Shown here: piece by piece, positions 1 through 7,387 of the stretch
How positions within the stretch are numbered: position 1 is the stretch's first letter
How the letters are laid out: each line of letters opens with the position of its first letter
NCBI RefSeq assembly: GCF_000768685.1
Contig: NZ_AVPK01000017.1
Span: 1-34,955, forward strand
Source of the DNA: Knoellia subterranea KCTC 19937
Lineage (GTDB): Bacteria > Actinomycetota > Actinomycetes > Actinomycetales > Dermatophilaceae
DNA length: 34,955 nucleotides
Direction of reading: 5' to 3'
Notes under the pieces: model-generated
The model's input: the letters and a program-made list of their open reading frames with translations, nothing else
What the model was told of the DNA's origin: nothing
Database searches by the model: none
Program-made: the position numbers and the translations under genes

Positions 1-26
1 GGTGCCCTACTGGGACGGGCTCGTCG

Positions 27-64
27 TTGTCCACAGGTGAGGTAACGACTTGATCCTGTCCACA
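27..64 (+). promoter_or_regulatory. Two DnaA-box-like nonamers upstream of the DUF559-like gene
   Basis: TTGTCCACA lies at 27-35 and CTGTCCACA at 56-64, 29 bp apart and in the same orientation. The first matches exactly the DnaA-box consensus known for high-GC actinobacteria; the second differs at one base. They stand 27 bases before the first gene's start. A two-box cluster is too small for an origin, and dnaA, dnaN and rpmH are not here, so a regulatory or titration site, or chance, is more likely. Confidence 0.4.
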
Positions 65-90
65 GATCGGGAATCTGGGGCTGTTGGCGG

Positions 91-1167
91 GTGCGGGGTG
101 CCGTCCAGCGTTGCCTCGTGAATTCCCTCGAACACCTCCCCCAACCCTTCGCACGGTCCGATGTCCTTGCCGCCGACCTGTCTCCTCGGCACGTGAGTCG
201 TGCCGTTGCGTCCGGCACGTTGTGCGTTGTCGCGAACCGCCTGTATGCCGTCCGCGAGTTCTGGGAGGTCCAGGCCGCCTGGGTGCAACATCGGCTTCTC
301 ACAGAAGCCGCGGTGCGGCTGACCAAGGATGCGATCGTGAGCCATGCCAGCGACGCGGCCCTGCGTGGCTGGCCCCATCCCACGCATCCTCCGACGAGGG
401 TGACGATGACGTTGATGGGTGATGAGCGAACGCTCCGGGCAGACAGTTGGCGGCGTTTCGTGAGGGCGGCGACGCCCTACGCGCACGTGGAGATCCGGGA
501 CGGTGTGCCCCGCATGATCCCCGCTCGCACGGTGCTTGATTGCGCGCGTCAGCTCCATCCACGTGACGGATTGGCGATCGCCGACGGCGCGCTCCGCAGC
601 GGCAAGGTCAGCTACGCGGACCTGCTTGCAATGCGCCGATTCCAGCGCCGCTGGCCCGGGGTGACACGATCCAACGACATCCTCATGCTGGCCGACGGGC
701 GGCGAGAGAACTGGCTCGAATCGGCCTCTGCGTGGGCGGCGCACCGATGGGGGATGCCGATCGGAGTGCCGCAGGTGAACGTCCTCGACCCCGACGGCCG
801 GCTCGTGGGCCGACCAGATGCCCTGTGGGCGGAGGAGGGTGTAGTCGGCGAGGCGGACGGGGTCCAGAAGTATCTCCTCGACGGCGCGACCCCGGACGCC
901 GTGCAGGCCCGCCTCGACCAGGAGAAGGTGCGGGAGGAGGGCTTCACCGAACTCGGCCTTCAGGTGGTGCGGTGGGCTCCGCGCGATGCCATCGATGGCG
1001 ACGAGATCCAGTCACGGTTCATGGCTGTCGCCGACCGGAGCGGTCGTGTTCAGGCGCAGTTCATGTGCAGCTGCTGCGATCGACCGCTGGCCGACTGCGC
1101 GGTGGAGGAGCACTTACGAGGGTGGCGCCGGTTGTTGACCGAGGAGTTCGCGCGGAAGGTGTGGTGA
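91..1167 (+). CDS. AbiEi-like N-terminal domain / DUF559-like nuclease-fold protein
   Basis: A 358-residue soluble protein of a type abundant in actinobacteria and often annotated as type IV toxin-antitoxin AbiEi-family or DUF559 protein. The N-terminal ~60 residues look like a winged-helix domain (R-x-x-S-R-A-V-A-S-G-x-L pattern, about 35-45). The C-terminal part carries a PD-(D/E)XK-like constellation: E210 (ENWLES), D243 in GRPDALW, and E254-A-D-G-V-Q-K260, matching the vsr/DUF559 restriction-endonuclease-like core. The final region has a CSCC cluster (about 325-328). GTG at 91 is the longest start; GTG at 118 is an in-frame alternative. No AbiEii-type toxin partner is adjacent, so an antitoxin role is not supported. 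It stands alone, with DnaA-box-like sites before it and hairpin repeats after it. Function in the cell is unknown. Confidence 0.75.
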   Translation: MRGAVQRCLVNSLEHLPQPFARSDVLAADLSPRHVSRAVASGTLCVVANRLYAVREFWEVQAAWVQHRLLTEAAVRLTKDAIVSHASDAALRGWPHPTHPPTRVTMTLMGDERTLRADSWRRFVRAATPYAHVEIRDGVPRMIPARTVLDCARQLHPRDGLAIADGALRSGKVSYADLLAMRRFQRRWPGVTRSNDILMLADGRRENWLESASAWAAHRWGMPIGVPQVNVLDPDGRLVGRPDALWAEEGVVGEADGVQKYLLDGATPDAVQARLDQEKVREEGFTELGLQVVRWAPRDAIDGDEIQSRFMAVADRSGRVQAQFMCSCCDRPLADCAVEEHLRGWRRLLTEEFARKVW

Positions 1168-1182
1168 CTCGTCAACTCCTCG

Positions 1183-1275
1183 TGTCCTGTTGGGGCACGA
1201 AGTCGGGTTTCGGCCGTGTCCTGTTGGGGCACGAAGTTGGGTTTCGACCGTGTCCTGTTGGGGCACGAAGTCGGG
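1183..1275 (+). repeat. 34-bp tandem repeat, 2.7 copies, each with an RNA hairpin
   Basis: Units begin at 1183, 1217 and 1251 (the third is cut after 25 bases). The copies differ at only a few bases. Each contains the identical 17-mer GTGTCCTGTTGGGGCAC (1182-1198, 1216-1232, 1250-1266), which folds as a 6-bp stem with a TGTTG loop. One pair is G-U in plus-strand RNA and would be a C-A mismatch in minus-strand RNA, so the fold favours the transcript of the upstream DUF559-like gene. The array fills the gap between that gene's stop (1167) and the stop of the convergent biotinyl protein gene (1282). Contiguous repeats with no spacers exclude CRISPR; no T-tract supports a standard terminator. Confidence 0.85.
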
Positions 1276-1281
1276 TGGACG

Positions 1282-1497
1282 TCAGGCGATGATGGCGAGG
1301 ATGTCGCCCTCCTGGACGACGTCGCCGACCTCGACCTTGACCTCGACGACGGTGCCCGCGTGCTCGGTGAGGACGGGGATCTCCATCTTCATCGACTCGA
1401 GCAGCACGATCTCCGCACCGACGTCGACGTAGTCACCCGCGCTCACGGCGATGGACAGGACGTTGGCGACGAGGTCGGAGACGACGTGGTGCGGCAT
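1282..1497 (-). CDS. Biotin/lipoyl carrier protein, 71 residues
   Basis: A single biotinyl/lipoyl-attachment domain with nothing else. The biotinylation motif E-S-M-K-M-E-I-P is at residues 34-41 with the acceptor lysine at 37, inside the usual flattened beta-barrel pattern (VGAEIVLLESMKMEIPV). Size and sequence resemble the free-standing small biotinylated protein of mycobacteria (TB7.3 type), whose carboxylase partner is not established. Start ATG at 1497 is chosen because the sequence begins directly with the domain and because TACGGT (a -10-like hexamer) ends exactly six bases before it, suggesting leaderless translation. It converges with the DUF559-like gene across the hairpin repeats. 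No acyl-CoA carboxylase gene is nearby, so the partner must be encoded elsewhere. Confidence 0.9.
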   Translation of the reverse strand: MPHHVVSDLVANVLSIAVSAGDYVDVGAEIVLLESMKMEIPVLTEHAGTVVEVKVEVGDVVQEGDILAIIA

Positions 1498-1503
1498 GCC
1501 CCG

Positions 1504-1509
1504 ACCGTA
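1504..1509 (-). promoter_or_regulatory. -10 element TACGGT for leaderless biotinyl protein gene
   Basis: On the minus strand TACGGT is followed by six bases and then the ATG at 1497. This TANNNT-N6-start spacing is the typical signature of leaderless transcripts in actinobacteria. No convincing -35 hexamer is seen. Confidence 0.4.
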
Positions 1510-1604
1510 TCGACTACGCGTCGGTAACCAGACTTTCCCGTGTGTATGCCGTCGCTCCCGTCTCGCGGACAGGTGACGGTTCGTGCCCTTAGGGTGCCCG
1601 CCGT

Positions 1605-1610
1605 TAGTGT
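1605..1610 (+). promoter_or_regulatory. Possible -10 element TAGTGT for the zinc-ribbon gene
   Basis: TAGTGT lies 36 bases before the ATG at 1647, which would give a short leader of about 30 bases containing the AGAAGGAC ribosome-binding site (1633-1640). No clear -35 box is visible; an alternative -10, TAGGGT, is at 1590-1595. Confidence 0.25.
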
Positions 1611-1646
1611 GGAAAGTCGTTGTGCCCCTGCCAGAAGGACCAGACC

Positions 1647-2375
1647 ATGGACTGCCGCACGTGCGGAGCAGACCTGCCACCCCACGCCGCCTATTGCGCG
1701 ACGTGCGGTGCGCGGGTCGAGCTCGGGTCGGTCCTCGGTGTCGGCACGGACCTTCCGCCCAGGCGGGTTGCCGAGTCGCCGGCAGCGGCGGTGCAGCGCG
1801 CGGAAGCGAGCGGGACGGCATACGCCGAGCAGTTCGGTGACCATCAGCATGAGCCGCAGCGCCCCGGGCACTCGCGCAGCAGCATCCTCGCGATGATCGC
1901 GACCTTCGTCGTCCTCACGCTCATCGGCACGTTCGCGCTCACGCGCATCGTCGGTTCGGACAGCCCTGAACCCGCAGCATCGGTGACGCCCACGACGGCG
2001 ATGGAGGGGGAGGAGTCGCCGTCGACGGAGGCGTCGTCCAGCGCGGCGGGCACGGAGTCGGCGACCCCGGAGTCCCCGTCAACCTCACCGACCTCGCCGA
2101 GCGCGACGTCGGGTGCGATTCCGGCCGGTGCCCGCAAGTGCTCGACGAGTGGGGACGACTCCGTGGCGACGGCCTACGCCGGGACGGATCGCACGTCGTG
2201 CGAGTTCGCGGCGTCGGTTCGTGAGGCCTATCGCGCGGCGGGGACGCCCGACGCGGCGACGACGCTGCGGGCCTACAGCCCGGTGACGAAGAAGTGGTAC
2301 TCCCTCTCCTGCGACGGCGGAGCCCCCGTCCGGTGCACCTCGACGACGAATGCGGTCGTCCTGCTCTCGCCCTGA
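1647..2375 (+). CDS. Zinc-ribbon, single-pass membrane protein with extracytoplasmic domain
   Basis: A 242-residue protein. The N-terminus is a zinc ribbon with two CxxC pairs (C3/C6 in CRTC, C17/C20 in CATC). A polar stretch follows, then one transmembrane helix at about 79-101, a Ser/Thr/Pro/Glu-rich linker (105-158) and a C-terminal domain (about 163-242) with four cysteines (165, 185, 222, 230). That domain has a pattern shared by many secreted actinobacterial proteins: a T-S-C-E-F-A motif, then Y-S-P-V-T-K-K-W-Y and a final C-x-S-T-T-N-A-V-V segment. The orientation is most likely ribbon inside, C-domain outside. Start ATG at 1647 is preceded by AGAAGGAC (1633-1640). The precise function is unknown; it does not overlap the polysaccharide operon that follows. 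Confidence 0.8.
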   Translation: MDCRTCGADLPPHAAYCATCGARVELGSVLGVGTDLPPRRVAESPAAAVQRAEASGTAYAEQFGDHQHEPQRPGHSRSSILAMIATFVVLTLIGTFALTRIVGSDSPEPAASVTPTTAMEGEESPSTEASSSAAGTESATPESPSTSPTSPSATSGAIPAGARKCSTSGDDSVATAYAGTDRTSCEFAASVREAYRAAGTPDAATTLRAYSPVTKKWYSLSCDGGAPVRCTSTTNAVVLLSP

Positions 2376-2450
2376 CGAGCTGACGCACGTCGGGGGGTGT
2401 GGGGTGACGGCAAGTGGTCGGCGCATTCGGTGGCGCGGGCGGCTGTTGGC

Positions 2451-2456
2451 TAGGGT
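2451..2456 (+). promoter_or_regulatory. -10 element TAGGGT at head of first polysaccharide operon
   Basis: TAGGGT is followed by exactly six bases and a GTG at 2463 that opens a 29-codon ORF running into the first glycosyltransferase. TTCGGT at 2426-2431 is a weak -35 candidate with a long (19-base) spacer. The 173-base gap after the zinc-ribbon gene is the natural place for this operon's promoter. Confidence 0.4.
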
Positions 2457-2462
2457 GGCGGG

Positions 2463-2552
2463 GTGTCCCGGGGAGTCAGCGTGTCCGGCGCCGTTGTCGC
2501 GATCGTGACCGGCGCGGGTGCGACATTTCCCCCGGAGCCCGCACGCCGGTGA
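2463..2552 (+). CDS. Possible leaderless 29-codon leader ORF, coupled to the glycosyltransferase at 2549
   Basis: GTG at 2463 opens 29 codons ending in TGA at 2550-2552. The stop overlaps the GTG start of the next gene (GTGA at 2549-2552). The ORF begins six bases after a TAGGGT hexamer, so the start codon would sit at the 5' end of the mRNA. In mycobacteria a 5'-terminal ATG or GTG is enough for leaderless translation. The peptide is Val/Ala/Gly-rich with a C-terminal Pro/Arg run and no recognisable domain. An ORF of identical length and geometry occurs at 24158. It may couple translation into the operon rather than make a functional peptide. Expression is inferred, not shown. Confidence 0.35.
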   Translation: MSRGVSVSGAVVAIVTGAGATFPPEPARR

Positions 2553-3805
2553 AGATCCTCCTGCTCACCCACTACTACGCTCCCGAGCCGGGCGCCGCGC
2601 AGCACCGTTGGTCGATGTTCGTCCGCGAGTTCGCCGCGGCCGGGGACTCGATCCACGTCATCGCCCCGGCGCCGCACTATCCGCTGGGGCGGCTGCTGCC
2701 GGGACAGGAGCACCTGTCTGCCGGGGCGGTGCACACCGGCGAGCACGGCGAGACCGTCCACCGCGTCGCCTTCCGGCCCTACGACGCCCGCGTGCGTTCG
2801 CGGATGGCCGACGAGGCCACGACCGCACGCGACGCCGTCCGCACCGTGAAGCGTGGCCTCGGTGACTGGCGGCCCGATGTCCTCGTCGCCACGGTTCCGT
2901 CGCTGGCGATGATCTGGGCCGGCGGTTGGGCGGCCCGAGCTCTCGGCGTTCCCCTCGTCCTCGACCTCCGCGACGCCTGGCCCGACCTGCTCGTCGTCGC
3001 CCAGCAGTGGGACGAGCACGGCCCCTCGGGCATGCGCGGTCGCATCCACGGTGCCGTCCGGGGTGCCCTCAGTGGGGTCGGGTCGGCGCTCACGCGCGAG
3101 CAGCGACGGGCCGATGCCGTCGTGACCACGACCGAGTCGTTCGCCGACGTCCTGCGCTCGCGGGGCATGAAGTCGGTCCACGTCGTCCGCAACGCAGCGC
3201 ACGACGTGCCGGGCTATCCGCAGCACGCGCCGCGTCGCACCGAGGACGAACCCCTGCACATCCTGTATGCCGGGACGATCGGTCGCGCTCACGGGCTCGG
3301 CGCCGCGGTGCGCGCCGCCGCCCTCGCGCAGGAGCGCGGGGTGAACCTCGTCCTGCGCTTCGTGGGTCACGGGGCCGACCGGGCCCACCTCGAGGAGCTG
3401 GCCGAGCAGCTGCACGCTCCGGTGGAGTTCCACCAGCCGGTGCCTCGCACACGGATGGGGGAGTACTACTCGTGGGCCGACACGGTGCTCGTCAGCCTCC
3501 GTCCCTGGCAGGCCCTCGAGCTGGCCGTGCCGTCCAAGCTCTACGAAGTGATGAATCTCGGGCTGCACGTGTCGGCGGCGCTCGACGGTGAGGCCGCCCG
3601 CATCGTCGAGGCGACGGGGGCCGGGGCGATCACTCCGCCCGGTGACGTCGAGGCCCTCGCGTCCTCGTGGGAACGGCTCCACCTCGACCGTTCCCTGCTC
3701 CACGTCGGCGAGGCCGGTCGGGAGTGGGGTCGCCAGCACGCCGACGTGAAGCAACTCGCTGCGGACTATCGCAGCCTGATGGGATCGGTGATCGACCGTG
3801 GCTGA
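2549..3805 (+). CDS. Glycosyltransferase, GT4 family (WbuB/WcaI-like)
   Basis: A 418-residue GT-B fold transferase for a surface glycan, acting on the cytoplasmic side. The N-terminal domain opens with a beta-strand and HYYAPEPGAA (about 8-17), followed by the A-P-x-P-H-Y-P motif and the conserved L-D-L-R-D-A-W-P-D (138-146). The C-terminal nucleotide-sugar domain has YAGTIGRAHGL (about 240-250) and A-V-P-S-K-L-Y-E-V-M-N-L-G (326-338), which contains the conserved acidic residue of GT4 enzymes. GTG 2549 is chosen because the family's first strand starts there, a GGAG lies 11 bases upstream, and the stop of a leader ORF overlaps it; longer in-frame starts would add a low-complexity N-terminus. 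First gene of the export operon; its stop overlaps the next start by 8 bp. Donor and acceptor are unknown. Confidence 0.85.
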   Translation: MKILLLTHYYAPEPGAAQHRWSMFVREFAAAGDSIHVIAPAPHYPLGRLLPGQEHLSAGAVHTGEHGETVHRVAFRPYDARVRSRMADEATTARDAVRTVKRGLGDWRPDVLVATVPSLAMIWAGGWAARALGVPLVLDLRDAWPDLLVVAQQWDEHGPSGMRGRIHGAVRGALSGVGSALTREQRRADAVVTTTESFADVLRSRGMKSVHVVRNAAHDVPGYPQHAPRRTEDEPLHILYAGTIGRAHGLGAAVRAAALAQERGVNLVLRFVGHGADRAHLEELAEQLHAPVEFHQPVPRTRMGEYYSWADTVLVSLRPWQALELAVPSKLYEVMNLGLHVSAALDGEAARIVEATGAGAITPPGDVEALASSWERLHLDRSLLHVGEAGREWGRQHADVKQLAADYRSLMGSVIDRG

Positions 3806-5585
3806 CGCTTCACCCGGCGCGCGCGCCCGCACCCTCCTCGGCAACCTGCGGGTCGTCGCGACCGTGGCCGCCCAGGGGCTCGAGGACGATCCCGTGCGCC
3901 TGGCCCTGCTCGGCGCCCGGCGCCTCCCGTCGACGTGGCGTGGACCCCTGGCCGACGGGCTCGGAGCGATCGGCCGCCGCACCGGGCGGGTCTCACCGCA
4001 GGTGCTCGGACTCTTCCTCGCCGACCACGCCGACGAGGCCCGGGACCTCCTCGACTCGGGCGACGGTCCCGCCGACGGACTGCTCGGGCGTGAGCTCGCG
4101 GTCCAGCTCGACGCCGAACTGCCCGACGACCTCCCGCCCCGAGCTGCAGCCCGGGCCCGGTGGCAGCGCGGCAACGTCTCTGCTGCACTCGCGATCCTCG
4201 AGAAGGCGGGTTCGCGCTCGCGTGCCGCCCGACGTCACCACGCCCGGCTCACGTCCGAGCTCGAGGTCCTCACGCCCGGCCACGCGATCAGCATCCCGCC
4301 GCGTCCCGCGCCGGACAGCACCTCTGCCCGGCGGGGCGTCAGCACCGACCTGGCAGCTCACCGGGTCCTGCACCTGTTGACGAACTCGCTGCCCTGGACG
4401 CAGTCCGGCTACGCCTTGCGCTCGCACTCGATCCTGCGCGCCCAGCTCGCCACCGGCACCGCCGCCGAGGCGGTCACCCGACTCGGCTACCCGGTGACCG
4501 TGGGGAGGCCGTGGGCCAGCCCGGTCGACGTCGTCGACGACGTGACCTATCACCGGCTCCTCCCGGCACGGCACGCCACCACACCCGGTGGCCGCCTCGC
4601 CCAGACCGCCGAGCTCCTCGCCGACCACGCCGAGCGGTTCGGTGCCGACGTGCTCCACACGACGACGCACTTCCCCAACGCCCTCGTCACCCGCGCCGCG
4701 GCGGAGGCGACCGGGCTGCCCTGGGTCTACGAGACCCGCGGACAACTGGAGAAGACCTGGGTCGCCAGCCGACCGGCATACCAGCGTGAGGAAGCCGCCG
4801 CGAGCGAAAGGTTCGCTCTCTGGCACGCCCGCGAGACCGAGCTGGCGCTCGCGGCCGACCACGTCGCCGTGCTCTCCGAGACGATGCGCGACGACCTGGC
4901 CGCGCGCGGCGTGCCGCGCGAGCGGATCACGGTGGTGCCGAACGCCGTCGACGACACCCTGCTCGATCCGTCGCTGCTGTGCACGCCGACGGAGGCGCGG
5001 GCGCGGCTCGGCCTGCCCGAGGACGGGGTGTGGGTCGGGACGGTGACGTCGGTCGTGGGCTACGAAGGGCTCGACTATCTCGTGCACGCCGTGGCGGAGC
5101 TGCGCGCCGGCGGACACGACGTCCGGTGCGCCATCGTCGGTGACGGCACGTCGCGGCCGGCGCTCCTCGAACTCGTGTCGTCACTCGGGCTGACCGACTC
5201 CGTCGTCATGCCGGGGCGGGTCCCGCGCGAGCGGGCCGCCGACTGGCACCGCGCGCTCGACATCTTCGCCGTGCCGCGGCGCGAGTCCGAGGTGACCCGC
5301 ACGGTGACGCCGCTCAAGCCCATCGAGGCGATGGCGTTCGGCCGCCCGGTCGTTGCGAGCGATCTCCCCGCTCTCGCCGAGATCGTCGGCGCGCCCGGAT
5401 CGGGGCTCCTCGCCGCACCGGACGACCCCTCCTCGCTGGCCGATAGAATTCGTGAGTTGTCCGACGACGCCGACCTGCGACGCACCCTCGGCGCACGGGG
5501 TCGGGAGTTCGCCGCAACCCGGACCTGGCAGGCCATGGCCGGTCGATACGCCACCATCTACGACGCCATTGGGAGGACGACGTGA
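3798..5585 (+). CDS. Glycosyltransferase, GT4 family, with N-terminal helical extension
   Basis: 595 residues. The first ~185 are Ala/Arg/Leu-rich and helical without a recognised family, resembling a TPR-like or docking extension. The GT-B part (about 188-590) has N-S-L-P-W-T-Q-S-G-Y-A-L-R-S-H (196-210), V-Y-E-T-R-G (310-315), V-V-P-N-A-V-D (379-385) and T-P-L-K-P-I-E-A-M-A-F-G-R-P-V-V (503-518) with the catalytic-type Glu510. The GT part is clearly paralogous to residues ~250-640 of the 1499-residue enzyme at 18212-22711, sharing the SGY/NGY, YE-RG, PNAV and PLKP-EAM blocks. GTG start at 3798 overlaps the previous stop by 8 bp, and its stop overlaps the permease start (GTGA). Probably one of the polymer-assembling transferases. 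Confidence 0.85.
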   Translation: MADASPGARARTLLGNLRVVATVAAQGLEDDPVRLALLGARRLPSTWRGPLADGLGAIGRRTGRVSPQVLGLFLADHADEARDLLDSGDGPADGLLGRELAVQLDAELPDDLPPRAAARARWQRGNVSAALAILEKAGSRSRAARRHHARLTSELEVLTPGHAISIPPRPAPDSTSARRGVSTDLAAHRVLHLLTNSLPWTQSGYALRSHSILRAQLATGTAAEAVTRLGYPVTVGRPWASPVDVVDDVTYHRLLPARHATTPGGRLAQTAELLADHAERFGADVLHTTTHFPNALVTRAAAEATGLPWVYETRGQLEKTWVASRPAYQREEAAASERFALWHARETELALAADHVAVLSETMRDDLAARGVPRERITVVPNAVDDTLLDPSLLCTPTEARARLGLPEDGVWVGTVTSVVGYEGLDYLVHAVAELRAGGHDVRCAIVGDGTSRPALLELVSSLGLTDSVVMPGRVPRERAADWHRALDIFAVPRRESEVTRTVTPLKPIEAMAFGRPVVASDLPALAEIVGAPGSGLLAAPDDPSSLADRIRELSDDADLRRTLGARGREFAATRTWQAMAGRYATIYDAIGRTT

Positions 5586-6463
5586 GCGAACCCCGCCGCC
5601 GTTTCTCCGACGGTCCGGTCGTGGAGCGTGTCGACGTCAGCCGTCTCTCGCCGGTGGGTCGGCGCCCTTCTCTCGGGTCCTACATCGCGCAGCTCTGGGG
5701 GCGGCGTCACTTCATCTGGGCCGACTCGCGGGCGCGTGCCTTCGCCGGCAACCGCGACACGCTGCTCGGCCGGTTCTGGCTGGTGGGCAAGCCGATCCTC
5801 GACGGGGCGACCTATTTCCTCATCTTCGGGGTCATGCTCAACGCGTCGCGCGGTGTGGAGAACTACGTCGGGTTCCTCATCATCGGCGTCTTCATGTTCC
5901 AGTTCACCGCCAAGGCCCTGACGGGCGGCGCCGGTGCGATGGCGGCGGGCAAGAACATCATCCGGGCGTTCACCTTCCCCCGCGCATCGATCCCGTTGGC
6001 GCTGGTGCTGCGCGAGACGATCTCGATGCTCCCCGTCCTCGTGACGATGCTGGCGATGATCCTGCTCATCCCGCCGCACGCTCAGGTGTCGATCTACTGG
6101 TTGCTCTTCCCGGTCGTCTTCCTCCTCCAGGCGCTCTTCAACACGGGACTGACCCTGTATGCCGCTCGGCTGGCGAGCGCGATTCCGGACCTTCGTCTGG
6201 TGCTGGGTTTCGTGTCCCGCTTCTGGATGTACGGCTCGGGTGTCATGTATTCGATCGACCGCTTTGTCTCCCACCCCACGTTGCTGGCCGCGATGCAGCT
6301 CAACCCGGCCTATTGCGTCCTCGAGATCAGTCGAGATCTCCTGCTCTATGCGCGGATGCCCGACATGACGCTGTGGTTGACGCTCGGGGCGTGGGCCGTC
6401 ATCACCCCGCTCTTCGGCTTCATCTACTTCTGGCACGGCGAGGAGGAGTACGGCCGTGAGTGA
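5582..6463 (+). CDS. ABC-2 type polysaccharide exporter, permease subunit (Wzm/TagG-like)
   Basis: 293 residues with a polar N-terminus (1-55), then about six hydrophobic segments (near 72-86, 95-112, 136-163, 170-198, 205-224, 263-283), the usual size and topology of Wzm/TagG permeases. The amphipathic N-terminal stretch W-x-D-S-R-A-R-A-F-A-G-N-R-D-T-L-L-G-R-F-W is typical of the gate helix before TM1 in this family. It forms the membrane pore that exports a lipid-linked glycan together with the ATPase encoded directly downstream (8-bp overlap). GTG start overlaps the upstream stop. Its presence predicts that the polymer is completed in the cytoplasm before export, rather than by a Wzx/Wzy route. 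Confidence 0.92.
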   Translation: MSEPRRRFSDGPVVERVDVSRLSPVGRRPSLGSYIAQLWGRRHFIWADSRARAFAGNRDTLLGRFWLVGKPILDGATYFLIFGVMLNASRGVENYVGFLIIGVFMFQFTAKALTGGAGAMAAGKNIIRAFTFPRASIPLALVLRETISMLPVLVTMLAMILLIPPHAQVSIYWLLFPVVFLLQALFNTGLTLYAARLASAIPDLRLVLGFVSRFWMYGSGVMYSIDRFVSHPTLLAAMQLNPAYCVLEISRDLLLYARMPDMTLWLTLGAWAVITPLFGFIYFWHGEEEYGRE

Positions 6464-7379
6464 GTCACCGGACGACGCTCCCAAGAAGGGCATCGAGGTC
6501 CCGCTCGGCGAGCCGACCGTCAGCGTTCGCCGCCTGTCGGTGCACTACCGCGTCTCCAGTTCGGAGGTCGAGCGCGGGTGGGTCAGTCGTCGCGAGCGGC
6601 TCGCCCGCCGTCTCGGATGGAACCGCATCGTCACGGTCCGCGCCGTCAACGACGTGTCCTTCGTGGCGCGCGCCGGTGAGTCGATCGGCATCGTCGGACA
6701 CAACGGCTCGGGCAAGAGCACGCTGCTCCGGGTCATTGCTGGCCTCGAGACGCCCACGACGGGGGACGTGCTCGCGACCTCGACGCCGACCTTCCTCGGG
6801 GTCAACGCCGCCCTCATGCCCGAGCTCTCGGGGATGGAGAACATCCGACTGGGACTTCTCGCGATGGGCCACACTCCGCGCGAGGTCCGCAAGATCGTTC
6901 CCGACGTCCTCCAACTCGCCGGGATCGGCGATGCCATCCACCGCCCGATGAAGACGTACTCCTCCGGAATGGGCGCACGTCTCCGGTTCGCCATCGCCGC
7001 CTCCGATCGCCCGGAGATCCTCCTCATCGACGAGGCGCTCGCCACCGGCGACGTCGCGTCGAAGGAGCGCAGCGAGGCCCGCATGGCCGAGATCCGCAGG
7101 CAGGCCGGCACGGTCTTTCTCGTGTCGCACGCGGCGCAGACCATCGAGGAGATGTGCACCAGGGCCATCTGGCTGCACCAGGGCGAGATGATCCTCGACG
7201 GCCCGGCCTACGAGGTCGCCCGCGCCTACCGGTGGTGGGCGTGGAACCTCGCCAAGGGTGAGGTCGCCAAGGCCAACGGTCTGCTCGAGGATGCCCGTGC
7301 CCAACTCCGGGCCACCGTGGTCCACCCCGAGGATCCCACCACCGACCGCCACATCTCCCGACACGCACACCCGAGCTGA
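6456..7379 (+). CDS. ABC-type polysaccharide exporter, ATP-binding subunit (Wzt/TagH-like)
   Basis: 307 residues. Walker A is GHNGSGKST (81-89), the signature is Y-S-S-G-M-G-A-R-L (158-166), Walker B is I-L-L-I-D-E-A-L (178-185) and the switch histidine is in LVSHAAQ (about 205). The H-Y-R-V-S-S insertion near 30-35 and the GMGARLRFA signature are hallmarks of the polysaccharide/teichoic acid exporter subfamily. The C-terminus ends about 70 residues after the nucleotide-binding domain, so the carbohydrate-binding domain found in O-antigen Wzt proteins that terminate chains is absent; that arrangement resembles TagH-like or capsule exporters. GTG start overlaps the permease stop by 8 bp. Powers export of the glycan. 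Confidence 0.93.
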   Translation: MSESPDDAPKKGIEVPLGEPTVSVRRLSVHYRVSSSEVERGWVSRRERLARRLGWNRIVTVRAVNDVSFVARAGESIGIVGHNGSGKSTLLRVIAGLETPTTGDVLATSTPTFLGVNAALMPELSGMENIRLGLLAMGHTPREVRKIVPDVLQLAGIGDAIHRPMKTYSSGMGARLRFAIAASDRPEILLIDEALATGDVASKERSEARMAEIRRQAGTVFLVSHAAQTIEEMCTRAIWLHQGEMILDGPAYEVARAYRWWAWNLAKGEVAKANGLLEDARAQLRATVVHPEDPTTDRHISRHAHPS

Positions 7380-7387
7380 GAGCCACC

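Noticed and set aside
27-64. Replication origin
   Set aside because: Only two boxes, no AT-rich unwinding region and no dnaA/dnaN neighbours.
1183-1275. CRISPR array
   Set aside because: The 34-bp units are directly contiguous with no unique spacers, only 2.7 copies, and no cas genes.
91-1497. AbiE-type toxin-antitoxin pair
   Set aside because: The neighbour of the AbiEi-like gene is a biotin carrier protein on the other strand, not an AbiEii nucleotidyltransferase.
2414-2548. 45-residue N-terminal extension of the first glycosyltransferase
   Set aside because: Gly/Arg-rich, lies across the predicted promoter, and precedes the normal first beta-strand of the family.
2450-4174. 574-codon minus-strand open frame opposite the first glycosyltransferase
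   Set aside because: Antisense frame in GC-rich DNA with Arg/Gly/Asp/His-rich low-information protein; the plus-strand genes have clear family motifs.
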